DNA from: Hyphomonadaceae bacterium ML37
GTDB taxonomy: Bacteria; Pseudomonadota; Alphaproteobacteria; Caulobacterales; Maricaulaceae
Assembly (NCBI GenBank): GCA_027627685.1
Contig: CP091241.1
Span: forward strand, 1,292,347-1,356,346
DNA length: 64,000 nucleotides
Direction of reading: 5' to 3'
Shown: piece after piece, positions 36,713 to 43,882 of the stretch
How positions within the stretch are numbered: position 1 is the stretch's first letter
Layout: each line of letters opens with the position of its first letter
Position numbers and translations under genes: made by a program
Notes under the pieces: generated by a model
Databases searched by the model: none
What the model saw: the letters and a program-made list of their open reading frames with translations, nothing else
Told to the model about the DNA's origin: nothing

Positions 36713-37017
36713 GGGGAGGTTTCCTTATTCATGAGGTCGCGCCACGCTTGGCGCTTGGGGTTGAGCGGTTTGTGGCCGCACTCGATGCGCGTTTTCGCCG
36801 TGTGACAGGACGCGCAAATCGTCTGGAGATTTTCGAGGTCGAAGGCGCGTTCGGGGTGCGTCCGCACCGGCTGGACGTGATCAATCTCGAGCCGGGTCCG
36901 GGCGCCGCACTGGACACAAGCCCAGCCATCGCGGCGCAGCGCCTCCAGGCGGACGGCCTGCCAGCGGCGCGTTTTCAGGACCGCGCGCGAGTAGCGGGGA
37001 AAGCGGTCTAAGCCCAT
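36697..37017 (-). CDS. HNH endonuclease (packaging-associated)
   Basis: HNH nucleases encoded next to terminases assist DNA cutting during packaging in HK97-like phages. The 106-residue protein has two zinc-binding pairs (CVQC near residue 35 and CASC near 70). Its ββα-metal site is EIDHVQPV, with ENLQTICASCHTAKT supplying the Asn and His. All expected residues are present. It overlaps the large terminase gene by 10 bases and the capsid gene by 16, which suggests coupled translation. Confidence 0.88.
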   Translation of the reverse strand: MGLDRFPRYSRAVLKTRRWQAVRLEALRRDGWACVQCGARTRLEIDHVQPVRTHPERAFDLENLQTICASCHTAKTRIECGHKPLNPKRQAWRDLMNKETSPCLNQ

Positions 37018-38525
37018 ATCGCCACCCTCGCTCGCTGCGCCGGGCGGCCCATGCGGCGCGCACCTTCGGCCACGGCCAGAACGGAGGCGCTTACCGCGTC
37101 GATCCGGCCATTAGAGCGGGCCTTGGCCAGCTTCAGATTGTTGGCGGGGTCGCGCAGGCATACCGCGTCCGCGAAGGCGCTGCGCAGCAGCAGGGACGGG
37201 CGGGATTTCACCTTCCCGTCATACGCTGCGCGGCGGAACCGCTCGCAATCTTCGCCGCCATCGCGGAAGCCCGCGCCTCGCCAGACAACCGGAGCCCGCA
37301 CGCCCGCGCGGTCCAGGGCCTCGCCAAACTCGGCTTGTTTGAAACGGTCGGCCACAACGGCGGCGATGGTCTCGCCTTCGGCCAGCGCCATGATTTCGGT
37401 CAGCCATGCCGCCGGGGGGACGGTTCGATCCCCTAGCGTGTTCAGCTCGCCGCGTTCGGCCATCTCCAGATAGCGCCCGCCAACGCCATCGCTGGCGCCG
37501 CGCTCGCCAAGGGGCGGGCTAGAGGGGAAGGTCGCAACGGTTTCCAAGCGGCCAGTTGCTGGCCAATACAATGCCGCCGCTGACATGCTGGCGGAACCGC
37601 CAAGGTCGATTCCGAGGATCAATTCGCCCTCGCGCGGGGGCAGGTCCACGGTCTCGCAGCCCAGCCATTCGTCCACGGTCAAAAGCAGGTCGCGGGTCTC
37701 GCCCGAAACTCGCTCATTGCGATTATAAAGTCTGAAACTTGTCAGGGTCGAACCGCCACGGGCGGCGGCGCGCTTGGCCTGCGCTTCGAGCCATTCCAGC
37801 GAACCGCCGATGCCATGCTTTGCGCCGGGGTTTGCCTCGATCAGTGACGGCATGTCATCAACCGGAAGGCCGGGGGCGGGGCGGTGCTCTTGCACATAGA
37901 CGCCCGCTTGTTCGGTGTCGCACCACTGTGAGAACGGATGCGCGTCATCCGGGGCGCTTGTCGAGATGATCAGGGCCTTGCCGCCGCGCTTCCCCAAACC
38001 GGACAAAAGAGCGTGCTCCAGCTCGTCGCCCCGGTCGCGCTGCCAGTGTCCGCGCTCATCCATCAGCACAAGGTTTGGAGCGCTGCCAAGAGCGCTCTTG
38101 CCGTCCGCCGCGATGGCTCGCAACGAGTGTTCGCCGCCGGTCGCGTCCTCGTAAATGATCTCCAGCCGGGGGGACCGCTTGAAGGTCAGCCGGGCTTGTT
38201 CGTCTTCGGGCAGGGACCGGGCAAAGCCCGCCACAAACTGCCATGCGATAGAGGCTTGATCACGCGTGCGGGCGGCGATCAGGATTTCCCGGCGCGGCTG
38301 ATCATCCCAGCGTCCCAAAAGGGCGCCCAGGGCGATGCCACCGGCCAGAGCGGTTTTTGCGTTGCCCCGGCCAATGGAAAGCACGGCGGTGTTGATCGCG
38401 GTGTCCAGCGCCCCGGTGACGAATTGGCGCTGGAAAGGCGCCAGCGAAACCGGCTTGCCCGCCAAGGGGCCTTCAGGAATCTTGAGGCTTTGCAGGAAGC
38501 GCGCGCACGCGGTCGAGGGCTTCAT
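37008..38525 (-). CDS. Phage terminase large subunit
   Basis: TerL is the ATPase-nuclease motor that packs DNA into the head. From ATG 38525 the protein has 505 residues. The ATPase domain has a Walker A variant GRGNAKT near residue 52 and Walker B LVLMDERGHW. The RNase H-like nuclease domain has its aspartates in ILGIDLGGSAS, AAVVADRF and GRIDAVSAS. The start follows a GGGGGG stretch; another ATG at 38597 (24 codons earlier) is possible, and the frame is open to 38720. The 123-residue gene just upstream looks like a neck protein, so no small terminase is next to it. Confidence 0.9.
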   Translation of the reverse strand: MKPSTACARFLQSLKIPEGPLAGKPVSLAPFQRQFVTGALDTAINTAVLSIGRGNAKTALAGGIALGALLGRWDDQPRREILIAARTRDQASIAWQFVAGFARSLPEDEQARLTFKRSPRLEIIYEDATGGEHSLRAIAADGKSALGSAPNLVLMDERGHWQRDRGDELEHALLSGLGKRGGKALIISTSAPDDAHPFSQWCDTEQAGVYVQEHRPAPGLPVDDMPSLIEANPGAKHGIGGSLEWLEAQAKRAAARGGSTLTSFRLYNRNERVSGETRDLLLTVDEWLGCETVDLPPREGELILGIDLGGSASMSAAALYWPATGRLETVATFPSSPPLGERGASDGVGGRYLEMAERGELNTLGDRTVPPAAWLTEIMALAEGETIAAVVADRFKQAEFGEALDRAGVRAPVVWRGAGFRDGGEDCERFRRAAYDGKVKSRPSLLLRSAFADAVCLRDPANNLKLAKARSNGRIDAVSASVLAVAEGARRMGRPAQRARVAIWA

Positions 38526-38607
38526 GGCCGCCCCCCGTGTAGCGAGAGCGGAAAACTCCCCTCCCCGGTCCCCCGGCGCACATTGATTCGCAGGCATTGG
38601 GACCAGC

Positions 38608-38979
38608 TCATAGCTTGCCCTTCCACCGGTACAGGATCGCCGTTTGGTCCGGGTCTGGCCGGACGGGTTCGACTTCCAAAAGCGTGACGGTTTCGCCGCC
38701 AATCGTGAGGGTGTCGCCAATGGCGGGGACCGCGCCAGTCGCCAGCGTATTGATCAGGCCATGCCGCTCGCCAGCGTCCAGGCCGGGCGTGACGCCAAAG
38801 GCTGACTTGCTGCCGGTGTCGATAGCGCGCACTGCATGGCTGACTTCGGTCTGGACCGGGTTTCCCCAGCCATCGGTCCCGCCGTCCTCGATACGGGTCA
38901 GCGTTGCCGCCCCGCCAAACTGGAGGGTCAGCCGGTCAGCAGCCTTGCGGTGCCGTGCATTTGGGTAATTCGCGCCCAT
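38608..38979 (-). CDS. Probable head-closure/neck protein
   Basis: A 123-residue beta-rich protein with a DGWGNPVQTEV turn and a GLDAGERHGLINTL segment. A hallmark-like ending, AIGDTLTIGGETVTLLEVEPVRPDPDQTAILYRW, follows. Stopper and neck proteins that close the head after packaging share this P-x-x-GD-x-I-x-x-GG pattern. The identification is by pattern only. It is the first gene of the head operon and follows an AT-rich region with a palindrome, so it probably starts the late transcript. Confidence 0.6.
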   Translation of the reverse strand: MGANYPNARHRKAADRLTLQFGGAATLTRIEDGGTDGWGNPVQTEVSHAVRAIDTGSKSAFGVTPGLDAGERHGLINTLATGAVPAIGDTLTIGGETVTLLEVEPVRPDPDQTAILYRWKGKL

Positions 38980-39009
38980 GCTTCAAATATAGCACGGGGC
39001 AATATACAG

Positions 39010-39027
39010 TAGAATAATCTCATTCTA
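39010..39027. promoter_or_regulatory. Palindrome in the presumed late promoter of the element
   Basis: TAGAATAATCTCATTCTA has perfect 6-bp arms 6 bp apart, in an AT-rich 76-base gap between the replication and head genes. On the leftward strand it lies just upstream of a TATATT -10-like box. No consensus -35 is present, so an activator may bind here. Confidence 0.5.
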
Positions 39028-39055
39028 TAACATAGCCTATCAGAAAGCGCGCCCT

Positions 39056-39532
39056 TCACTCGAAAACATCAGGAATGCGCTTCAGCGCGAAGGCCGCCAT
39101 TGTTTTGCGGCGCTCTGGTTCGAGGGCGACGGCTGCCATCTCCAGGTCACGGATCAGCTCACGCCGTGGCCGGGCGACACGCTCCAGCTCCTCGCGCAGC
39201 TCGCACCACGCGGGCCACCATTTGTTGTTGTCCGGCCATGCGTGCAGCACCTTCGCAACCACGTCTGCGGGATAGTCGGAGAGCCGGTCCACATACGCCG
39301 CCATGCGCAGGCGCGCTTCCGTTTCCGATTGCTGGCGCGATTGAACAAGAGCGGCGTTCATCGTGGCGAGCATTCCGGCCAGCTTCGCGCGGCTGGCTGG
39401 AGGGGCATTGCTGCGAAGCTCTTGAGCCGCTTCAGCCATGTTTGCTGCCGAGCCTGAATAACGCCGCCATCCGATTGCGACTTCTTCACCGTCGATCCGG
39501 GGCATAGAGTTGGCGTCGCAGCTACTGGCCAT
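39056..39532 (-). CDS. Putative helicase-loader-like (lambda P-like) replication protein
   Basis: From ATG 39532 the protein has 158 residues, mainly helical. The C-terminal half contains AAYVDRLSDYPADVVAKVLHAWPDNNKWWPAWCELREELE, a pattern seen in phage replisome-organiser or loader proteins. The frame is open upstream to 39745, and ATG 39694 has a good GAAGGA site. That would overlap the initiator gene by 173 bases, so I prefer the start inside the initiator's last codons. The position directly after an iteron-containing initiator mirrors the lambda O-P pair. Confidence 0.55.
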   Translation of the reverse strand: MASSCDANSMPRIDGEEVAIGWRRYSGSAANMAEAAQELRSNAPPASRAKLAGMLATMNAALVQSRQQSETEARLRMAAYVDRLSDYPADVVAKVLHAWPDNNKWWPAWCELREELERVARPRRELIRDLEMAAVALEPERRKTMAAFALKRIPDVFE

Positions 39533-40094
39533 CCGCGTTGAAATATTCCATCGCGATTTCAGCCATAGAGACACCGGCGCGTCCGGGTTTGCGTGGCTGG
39601 CCAGACTGCGGTCCAGGCCGCGCGCCAGCGTTTCCAGATTCGGGGCTTCGATTAAATCTGCTCGCGCGAGTGCGCTTTTGCTCAGCGTTTCCATAAGCAT
39701 TTCCTTCAGTAGTTCGGGGGGCCGTGTGGCCCGTGTTTGTGGCACCGTCTGGCCCGTGTTTGTGGCACCGTCTGGCCCGTGTTTCTTCGGGGGGGCCGTG
39801 TGGCCCGTGTTTGGGATAGAAGATGGTTTTCCGGCTGCGCCCGCCGGATGAACCGCGATCAGCGATAAAGAACGCGCCTTCGATATGCTGGCGGATCATC
39901 CGCCGCACCGTCCGCTCGTTACTGCCCAGCTGTGAGGCGAGGCGATCCGCACCCGGATATGTCGCACCGGTTTCAGCGTTTGCGTGAAGGGCCATCAGCA
40001 CGCCGACACGCGCCGCCAGCGGCGGAATGTCCGCGCACACGAGCGCATGAATCAGCGCCGCACGGTCAGCCTGGGGGAATGGGTGTGCTGTCAT
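39522..40094 (-). CDS. Putative replication initiator with winged-helix domain (lambda O-like)
   Basis: The 190-residue protein has an N-terminal winged-helix/HTH_36-like domain: VGVLMALHANAETGATYPGADRLASQLGSNERTVRRMIRQH near residues 30-70. A basic, low-complexity middle follows and then a short helical end (SMAEIAMEYFNADG). ATG 40094 is preceded by GAAGGGG. Its coding region contains four direct copies of a 12-bp repeat, as lambda O carries the origin iterons in its own gene. This and the loader-like gene after it support a replication role, but no residue proves it. Confidence 0.6.
   Translation of the reverse strand: MTAHPFPQADRAALIHALVCADIPPLAARVGVLMALHANAETGATYPGADRLASQLGSNERTVRRMIRQHIEGAFFIADRGSSGGRSRKTIFYPKHGPHGPPEETRARRCHKHGPDGATNTGHTAPRTTEGNAYGNAEQKRTRASRFNRSPESGNAGARPGPQSGQPRKPGRAGVSMAEIAMEYFNADGQ
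39713..39812. repeat. Four iterons inside the initiator gene (candidate origin)
   Basis: TGGCCCGTGTTT occurs at 39727, 39750, 39773 and 39801. The first two copies belong to a perfect 23-bp tandem unit. A flanking TTCGGGGGG-CCGTG motif precedes copies one and four. Spacings of 23, 23 and 28 are not multiples of three, so the copies are read in different frames and the protein is not repetitive. Selection is therefore probably on DNA, as for iterons. Confidence 0.65.
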
Positions 40095-40123
40095 GGCCGC
40101 CCCTTCGCGCCGAGCGTGGCCAA

Positions 40124-40330
40124 TCAAGCGCTGTTACGCTGCCGTTCAATCCATGCCAATATTTCTGACAGCCACCAATGTCGGCGTTTGCCGATGTAGA
40201 TTGGCTTCGGAAAGTCCAGCTCAGGATCAGCGAGCATCCGCCATATTGTCATATCGCTTTTCCCGCCAAGCAATTCCTTGACTGGATTGGCGGTGATCAG
40301 GCGGTCGTTTTCGGTATCAGAGAGTGTCAT
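40124..40330 (-). CDS. AlpA-family transcriptional regulator/excisionase
   Basis: AlpA-type proteins are small MerR-like HTH proteins that activate genes of P4-like and PICI-type satellites or act as excisionases. The 68-residue product has the typical run LGGKSDMTIWRMLADPELDFPKPIYIGKRRHWWLSEILAWIERQ. GGAGCG precedes the ATG. It is the only clear regulator in the element and stands between the integrase side and the replication genes, so it is the likely switch. Confidence 0.88.
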   Translation of the reverse strand: MTLSDTENDRLITANPVKELLGGKSDMTIWRMLADPELDFPKPIYIGKRRHWWLSEILAWIERQRNSA

Positions 40331-40416
40331 TGTGTCGCTCCATGTTGAACACGGGATACACAGTGACGCAGCGTTAGCTTGATGTAATCCGCACGATTTT
40401 GAGATTTCTGCGGAGA

Positions 40417-40851
40417 CTATATATTGAGATAAGGCTCTAGTCGCCGCTTACCATCATAATATCGCCTCTCGGCATAGGAAGGACTCACATTAAGAAATTC
40501 CGCAATAGCCTCGAACAAACCTTTGTCTGTTTTCATTTTTTTGTCTTCTGAAAGGATGCGCTGGCCTGTCAGGTAGCAGGCTATTTCATCATGGGTCCGC
40601 CCCTCTTTTAGGTGCTTTCCTTTCTCAAACGGCGCGCCGAACGCCTGATCCCATGAGCGAACACGCTCTTGCACCACGTCATCAACTGACGTGATAAACG
40701 CCTCTCGCGCCCAGTCCGGAACCGGGCGATTCCACGCGAGCGCATCGCGCACCGCATACAGTAGCGCCTTGCCGTCACCGTTCTGCCACTGCTCGCGCAA
40801 GGCGGTTTCCATGAGCGCGTGAAGGTCCGGCGTGTCAGTCTTTTCTGTCAT
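40417..40851 (-). CDS. Hypothetical protein coupled to the integrase
   Basis: A 144-residue soluble, mostly helical protein starting MTEKTDTPDLHALM. It includes DALAWNRPVPDWAREAF near residue 35 and a C-terminal segment (FLNVSPSYAERRYYDGKRRL) that may be helix-turn-helix-like. Similar unnamed proteins often sit beside integrases in proteobacterial islands. Its ATG overlaps the integrase stop by four bases, so the two are co-translated. It could be a regulator or, less likely, the missing small terminase. Confidence 0.65.
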   Translation of the reverse strand: MTEKTDTPDLHALMETALREQWQNGDGKALLYAVRDALAWNRPVPDWAREAFITSVDDVVQERVRSWDQAFGAPFEKGKHLKEGRTHDEIACYLTGQRILSEDKKMKTDKGLFEAIAEFLNVSPSYAERRYYDGKRRLEPYLNI

Positions 40852-42098
40852 CGCCGCGCCTCCAGCTCGATCACATTGGCCGGGGCCTCGCCGCTCACGA
40901 TGGCGCCCACCCGGCGCTCCCAAGCCTCCAGCGCCTCGCGCTTTTCTGTCGCATAATCAAAGCGATTATAGACGCGCGCAATTCCCTTAATGATCCCCGT
41001 CCGGTGATTCAGGACGGCCTCGATAAAGTGAGGCGGGATGCGAATTTCAGCCATCCCGGAAGCGGCGGTGCGGCGCAAATCGTGAATGCGGAAGGGCGCA
41101 ATCTCCACCGGCGAGCCGCGTTCCTTTGCCGCCGCCTCTGCCATGAGCCGGTCAAGCCGGGCCTTGGCCTTCGAGCGGCCCGATATAGGCGTGTCGCCGG
41201 TCGTGGTGAAAACGAGGGCGCGATCCCCGATCACGGGTGCGGCCTCGATTATCGCCGCCACGGCTGGCGCCAGAGGGATTGCGTGCGCCTCGCCATTCTT
41301 GGCGCGCTCTGGCGGTATCACCCATGTGTCGCCATCAATCTCGCGCCGGGTCATGCCGGTCACCTCGCCCACGCGCTGGCCGGTTAAGAGGCACACGCGC
41401 AGCGCATCGCCAAACGGGTATCCCATCGCCCCGGTTGCCTGCCAGAACCACCGGACTTCATCGGCGGACAGGACGCGATCACGGCTCTTGCTTTCAAAGG
41501 GCTTTTCCATTCCAGCCATCGGGGAGGCGGCGATCCAGTCGCGTTGAATAGCCCAGTTCAAAAGAGCGCGCAGGGCCTCAAACGTCCGGTTCGCCATCGC
41601 CGGGCGGTCAGCGAGAATGTCCAGCACGTCCAGCACGTCCCGCTTTGTCAGCTTGGCCACCGGGCGCGATCCGATCACCGGCAACACATACACGTCGAAT
41701 ATCCGCTTCACCTCTCCGATTGAGCGGATGGCCTTTTGGCGAGGTCGGAGCTTCAGATACTCCGCCACAAGGGCGCTCACCGTGTCCCCGCGTTTGTGTC
41801 CGGCTGCGCCGGTCTCGCGCCTGCGCTGCGCTTTCTCTTGTGCCGGGTCTGCGCCGCGCTCGATCCGCTCCAGCGCCTTCACGGTCATCTCGCGGGCCTC
41901 TGCCAAGCCCAGATCAGGAAACCGGCCAAGGGTCAGCTTCCGGCTGCGATCATTCTGGCGGTATCGTACTGCCCAGCTTTTCCGCCCGCTCGGCTGAACG
42001 ATCAAATAAAGCGCGCTCTGTCCTGGGTCTGGTATCTCCAGCCGCTTTGACGGGTCTGGAGCCAAGTTTCGCACAGTCAGGTCTGTGAAACGCTTCAC
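40848..42098 (-). CDS. int: Tyrosine-recombinase integrase (P4-like)
   Basis: This enzyme inserts and excises the element at tRNA-Val. The protein has about 416 residues. The N-terminal arm-binding domain carries KSWAVRYRQNDRSRKLTLGRFPDLGLAEAREM. A SAM-like core-binding domain follows. The catalytic domain has Arg in LLTGQRVGEVTGMT, HDLRRTAASGM, a late His in VLNHRTG and the nucleophile Tyr in VYNRFDYATEKREALEAW. The start is uncertain: GTG at 42098 has AAAGGTG upstream, while GTG at 42119 or 42107 would lengthen it. The gene lies next to attR, as expected. Confidence 0.93.
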   Translation of the reverse strand: MKRFTDLTVRNLAPDPSKRLEIPDPGQSALYLIVQPSGRKSWAVRYRQNDRSRKLTLGRFPDLGLAEAREMTVKALERIERGADPAQEKAQRRRETGAAGHKRGDTVSALVAEYLKLRPRQKAIRSIGEVKRIFDVYVLPVIGSRPVAKLTKRDVLDVLDILADRPAMANRTFEALRALLNWAIQRDWIAASPMAGMEKPFESKSRDRVLSADEVRWFWQATGAMGYPFGDALRVCLLTGQRVGEVTGMTRREIDGDTWVIPPERAKNGEAHAIPLAPAVAAIIEAAPVIGDRALVFTTTGDTPISGRSKAKARLDRLMAEAAAKERGSPVEIAPFRIHDLRRTAASGMAEIRIPPHFIEAVLNHRTGIIKGIARVYNRFDYATEKREALEAWERRVGAIVSGEAPANVIELEARR

Positions 42099-42128
42099 GC
42101 GGAGCACCTTTCGATTCACGAGGCTCTG

Positions 42129-42164
42129 TTACCCGGAGGCTCTAGGGGTAAATCGGCGGGGTAA
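42129..42164. promoter_or_regulatory. Candidate integrase arm sites, right end
   Basis: TTACCCG (42129-42135, inverted) and GGGGTAA at 42145-42151 and 42158-42164 lie just upstream of int. They match the pair inside the left end. The gap 42120-42285 has no gene I can support. Confidence 0.4.
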
Positions 42165-42285
42165 TAGGCGTCGTTTTGCTTCGATATATCGGAAGCTATC
42201 ACAAGCCCGAAATATGTGTCTAGACAGGCGTTTGCGAGCGCTCTGGCGTTCGGGTCTGATAGGCACTGAAAGGGGGGATAAAATA

Positions 42286-42331
42286 GTTTACACCGAGAGG
42301 GTCGGCGGTTCGAGCCCGTCACCGCCCACCA
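42286..42331. repeat. attR core: displaced 3' part of tRNA-Val
   Basis: An exact 46-bp copy of 32542-32587. It is only the 3' part of the tRNA and is not a functional tRNA gene. It marks the right end of the element. Confidence 0.95.
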
Positions 42332-42400
42332 ATAAAATCCATTCAGCCTGATCGTCAAAACACGACGCAGGGCCTTTTGTGCGCTGGCATCCGCTGCCGC

Positions 42401-43864
42401 TCAGAACACCGCCGGGGCGATCACCAGCGCTACGACACTGAGCACGGCCACGGCGATGATGTTCAGCACCAGGCCCACCCGGGCCATGGTCGGGATCGCC
42501 ACGAGCCCGGAGCTGAACACGACCGCGTTGGGCGGCGTGGCCACCGGCAGCATGAAGGCGCAGCTCGCCGCCAGGGTGACGGGGATGACATAGATGAGCG
42601 GGTCCTGTCCGGTCTCCACCCCGATGGCCGCGATCACTGGCAGGAAGGTGGCGGTGGTGGCCAGATTGCTGGTCAGCTCGGTCAGGAAGATCACCAGCGC
42701 CGTGGCCGCGACCACCAGCAGCACGGCATTGACGGTCCCGATTCCCGATAGCTGCTGGCCCAGCCACAAGGCGAGGCCCGAGCCGCTCACCGCCGCGGCC
42801 AGGGCGAGGCCGCCGCCGAACAGGATCAGCACGCCCCAAGGCAGGCGGGACATGGTGTCCCAGGTCATCAGCGCCTCGCCCTTCTTGCCTGACGGGATGA
42901 GGAAGGCCGCCATTGCGGCAATCATCGCCACGCCGGTGTCGCTGAGTTCGCCCACGAAGGGCAGACCTTCCAGCCAGCCGCGCCCGAGCCAGCCGGCGAC
43001 CAGAAAAAGGAACAGGCCGGCGGTTCGCACCTCGGCCTTGCTCATGGCGCCCAGGCTCGTGCGCATGGACTTGATGTAGCGCAGCGTCTCGGACGAAGCC
43101 TTGAAGTCGATCGGGAACATGATCCGGGTCATCAGCAGCCAGGCCAGCGGCAGCAGCACCAGCGTGACCGGCAGGCCCACCAGCATCCAGCGCGCAAAAT
43201 CGATCTCCACGCCATAGTTGTCGACCATGAAGCCGGCCATGAAGGCGTTGGGCGGCGTACCCACCAGCGTGGCCATCCCGCCCAGCGTCGCGCCATAGGC
43301 CAGGCCCAGCAGCAGAGAGATCCCGAAATTGTTGCGCTGGCGCAAGGAAAGCGTCGGCATGGTTTCGGCGATCACCGTGACCACCGAAACCGCGATGGGC
43401 AGGAGCATCAGCGTCGTGGAGGTGTTGGAGATCCACATGCTCACGAATGCTGCGGCGATCATGAACCCGGCGACCAGGCCGCGCGCATCGGCGCCGGACA
43501 GGGCGAACACGCTCAGCGCGATGCGCCGGTGGAGGCCGCAGCGCTCGATAGCCAGGGCGATCACGAAGCCGCCAAAGAACAAGTAAATGATCGGATTGGC
43601 GTAGGGCGCGGCCATACTGCTCAGCGGCGCCACGTCCAGAATGGGCAGAGCCACCAGGGGCAGGAAGGCGGTGATCGCGACGGGGATGGCCTCGGTCGCC
43701 CACCAGATCGCCATCAGCACGCCGATGGCCGCGACCAGCGTAGCCTCTCGCGGCAGCCCTTCCGGGGCGAAGGTGGTGGCCATGAGCACAGCCGCTAGAG
43801 GCCCCAAAACAAGGCCGATGCGCTGATACAGGGCAGGCCCGCTGGCAGGTTCAGATGCGGTCAT
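42401..43864 (-). CDS. DASS/SLC13-family Na+-coupled dicarboxylate symporter
   Basis: DASS carriers import succinate, fumarate, malate and related anions with sodium. The 487-residue protein has about 11-12 membrane segments. It carries both substrate/Na+ clamshell motifs: SNTSTTLMLLPIAV near residue 128 and TELTSNLATTATFLPV near residue 420. It follows the exported alpha/beta hydrolase by 18 bases and is probably on the same leftward transcript as that gene and the TonB receptor. That pairing and the exported fumarase-superfamily lyase across the divergent promoter suggest it takes up a released C4-dicarboxylate. Confidence 0.9.
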   Translation of the reverse strand: MTASEPASGPALYQRIGLVLGPLAAVLMATTFAPEGLPREATLVAAIGVLMAIWWATEAIPVAITAFLPLVALPILDVAPLSSMAAPYANPIIYLFFGGFVIALAIERCGLHRRIALSVFALSGADARGLVAGFMIAAAFVSMWISNTSTTLMLLPIAVSVVTVIAETMPTLSLRQRNNFGISLLLGLAYGATLGGMATLVGTPPNAFMAGFMVDNYGVEIDFARWMLVGLPVTLVLLPLAWLLMTRIMFPIDFKASSETLRYIKSMRTSLGAMSKAEVRTAGLFLFLVAGWLGRGWLEGLPFVGELSDTGVAMIAAMAAFLIPSGKKGEALMTWDTMSRLPWGVLILFGGGLALAAAVSGSGLALWLGQQLSGIGTVNAVLLVVAATALVIFLTELTSNLATTATFLPVIAAIGVETGQDPLIYVIPVTLAASCAFMLPVATPPNAVVFSSGLVAIPTMARVGLVLNIIAVAVLSVVALVIAPAVF

Positions 43865-43882
43865 GGCGTGTCCTGATCTCGA

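Larger units (their letters stand above)
32542..42331. mobile_element. Integrated satellite-like element with HK97 head genes (cf-PICI-like)
   Basis: A 9.7-kb element lies between 46-bp tRNA-Val repeats. All intact genes read leftward: tyrosine integrase, a small unknown protein, AlpA-like regulator, iteron-bearing initiator, loader-like protein, then neck protein, large terminase, HNH nuclease, major capsid protein, prohead protease, connector and portal. No tail, holin, endolysin or CI-type repressor is encoded, and no small terminase is recognisable. Known capsid-forming phage-inducible chromosomal islands have integrase, AlpA, replication and capsid/packaging genes but borrow tails. A shrunken HK97 prophage is the alternative, but the packed, overlapping and intact genes argue against simple decay. 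Confidence 0.8.

Noticed and set aside
39533-39694. Longer form of the loader-like protein starting at ATG 39694
   Set aside because: It has a good ribosome-binding site but would overlap 173 bases of the initiator gene. The extra residues show no family pattern, so I kept the shorter form and noted the doubt.
39727-39812. CRISPR-like array
   Set aside because: The 12-23 bp repeats have no unique spacers of regular size and lie inside a gene. Iterons fit better.
42116-42358. Leftward frame across attR with a VTGSNRRPSRCKLF-like peptide
   Set aside because: It is a translation of the displaced tRNA fragment. Such peptides, like the GGDGLEPPTLSV ending seen in frames over both tRNA-Val copies, are well-known false products.
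42288-43703. Long leftward frame overlapping the DASS symporter
   Set aside because: It is out of frame with the clear 12-helix symporter, is His/Arg/Gly-rich as expected for a GC-rich shadow frame, and ends in the tRNA-derived peptide.
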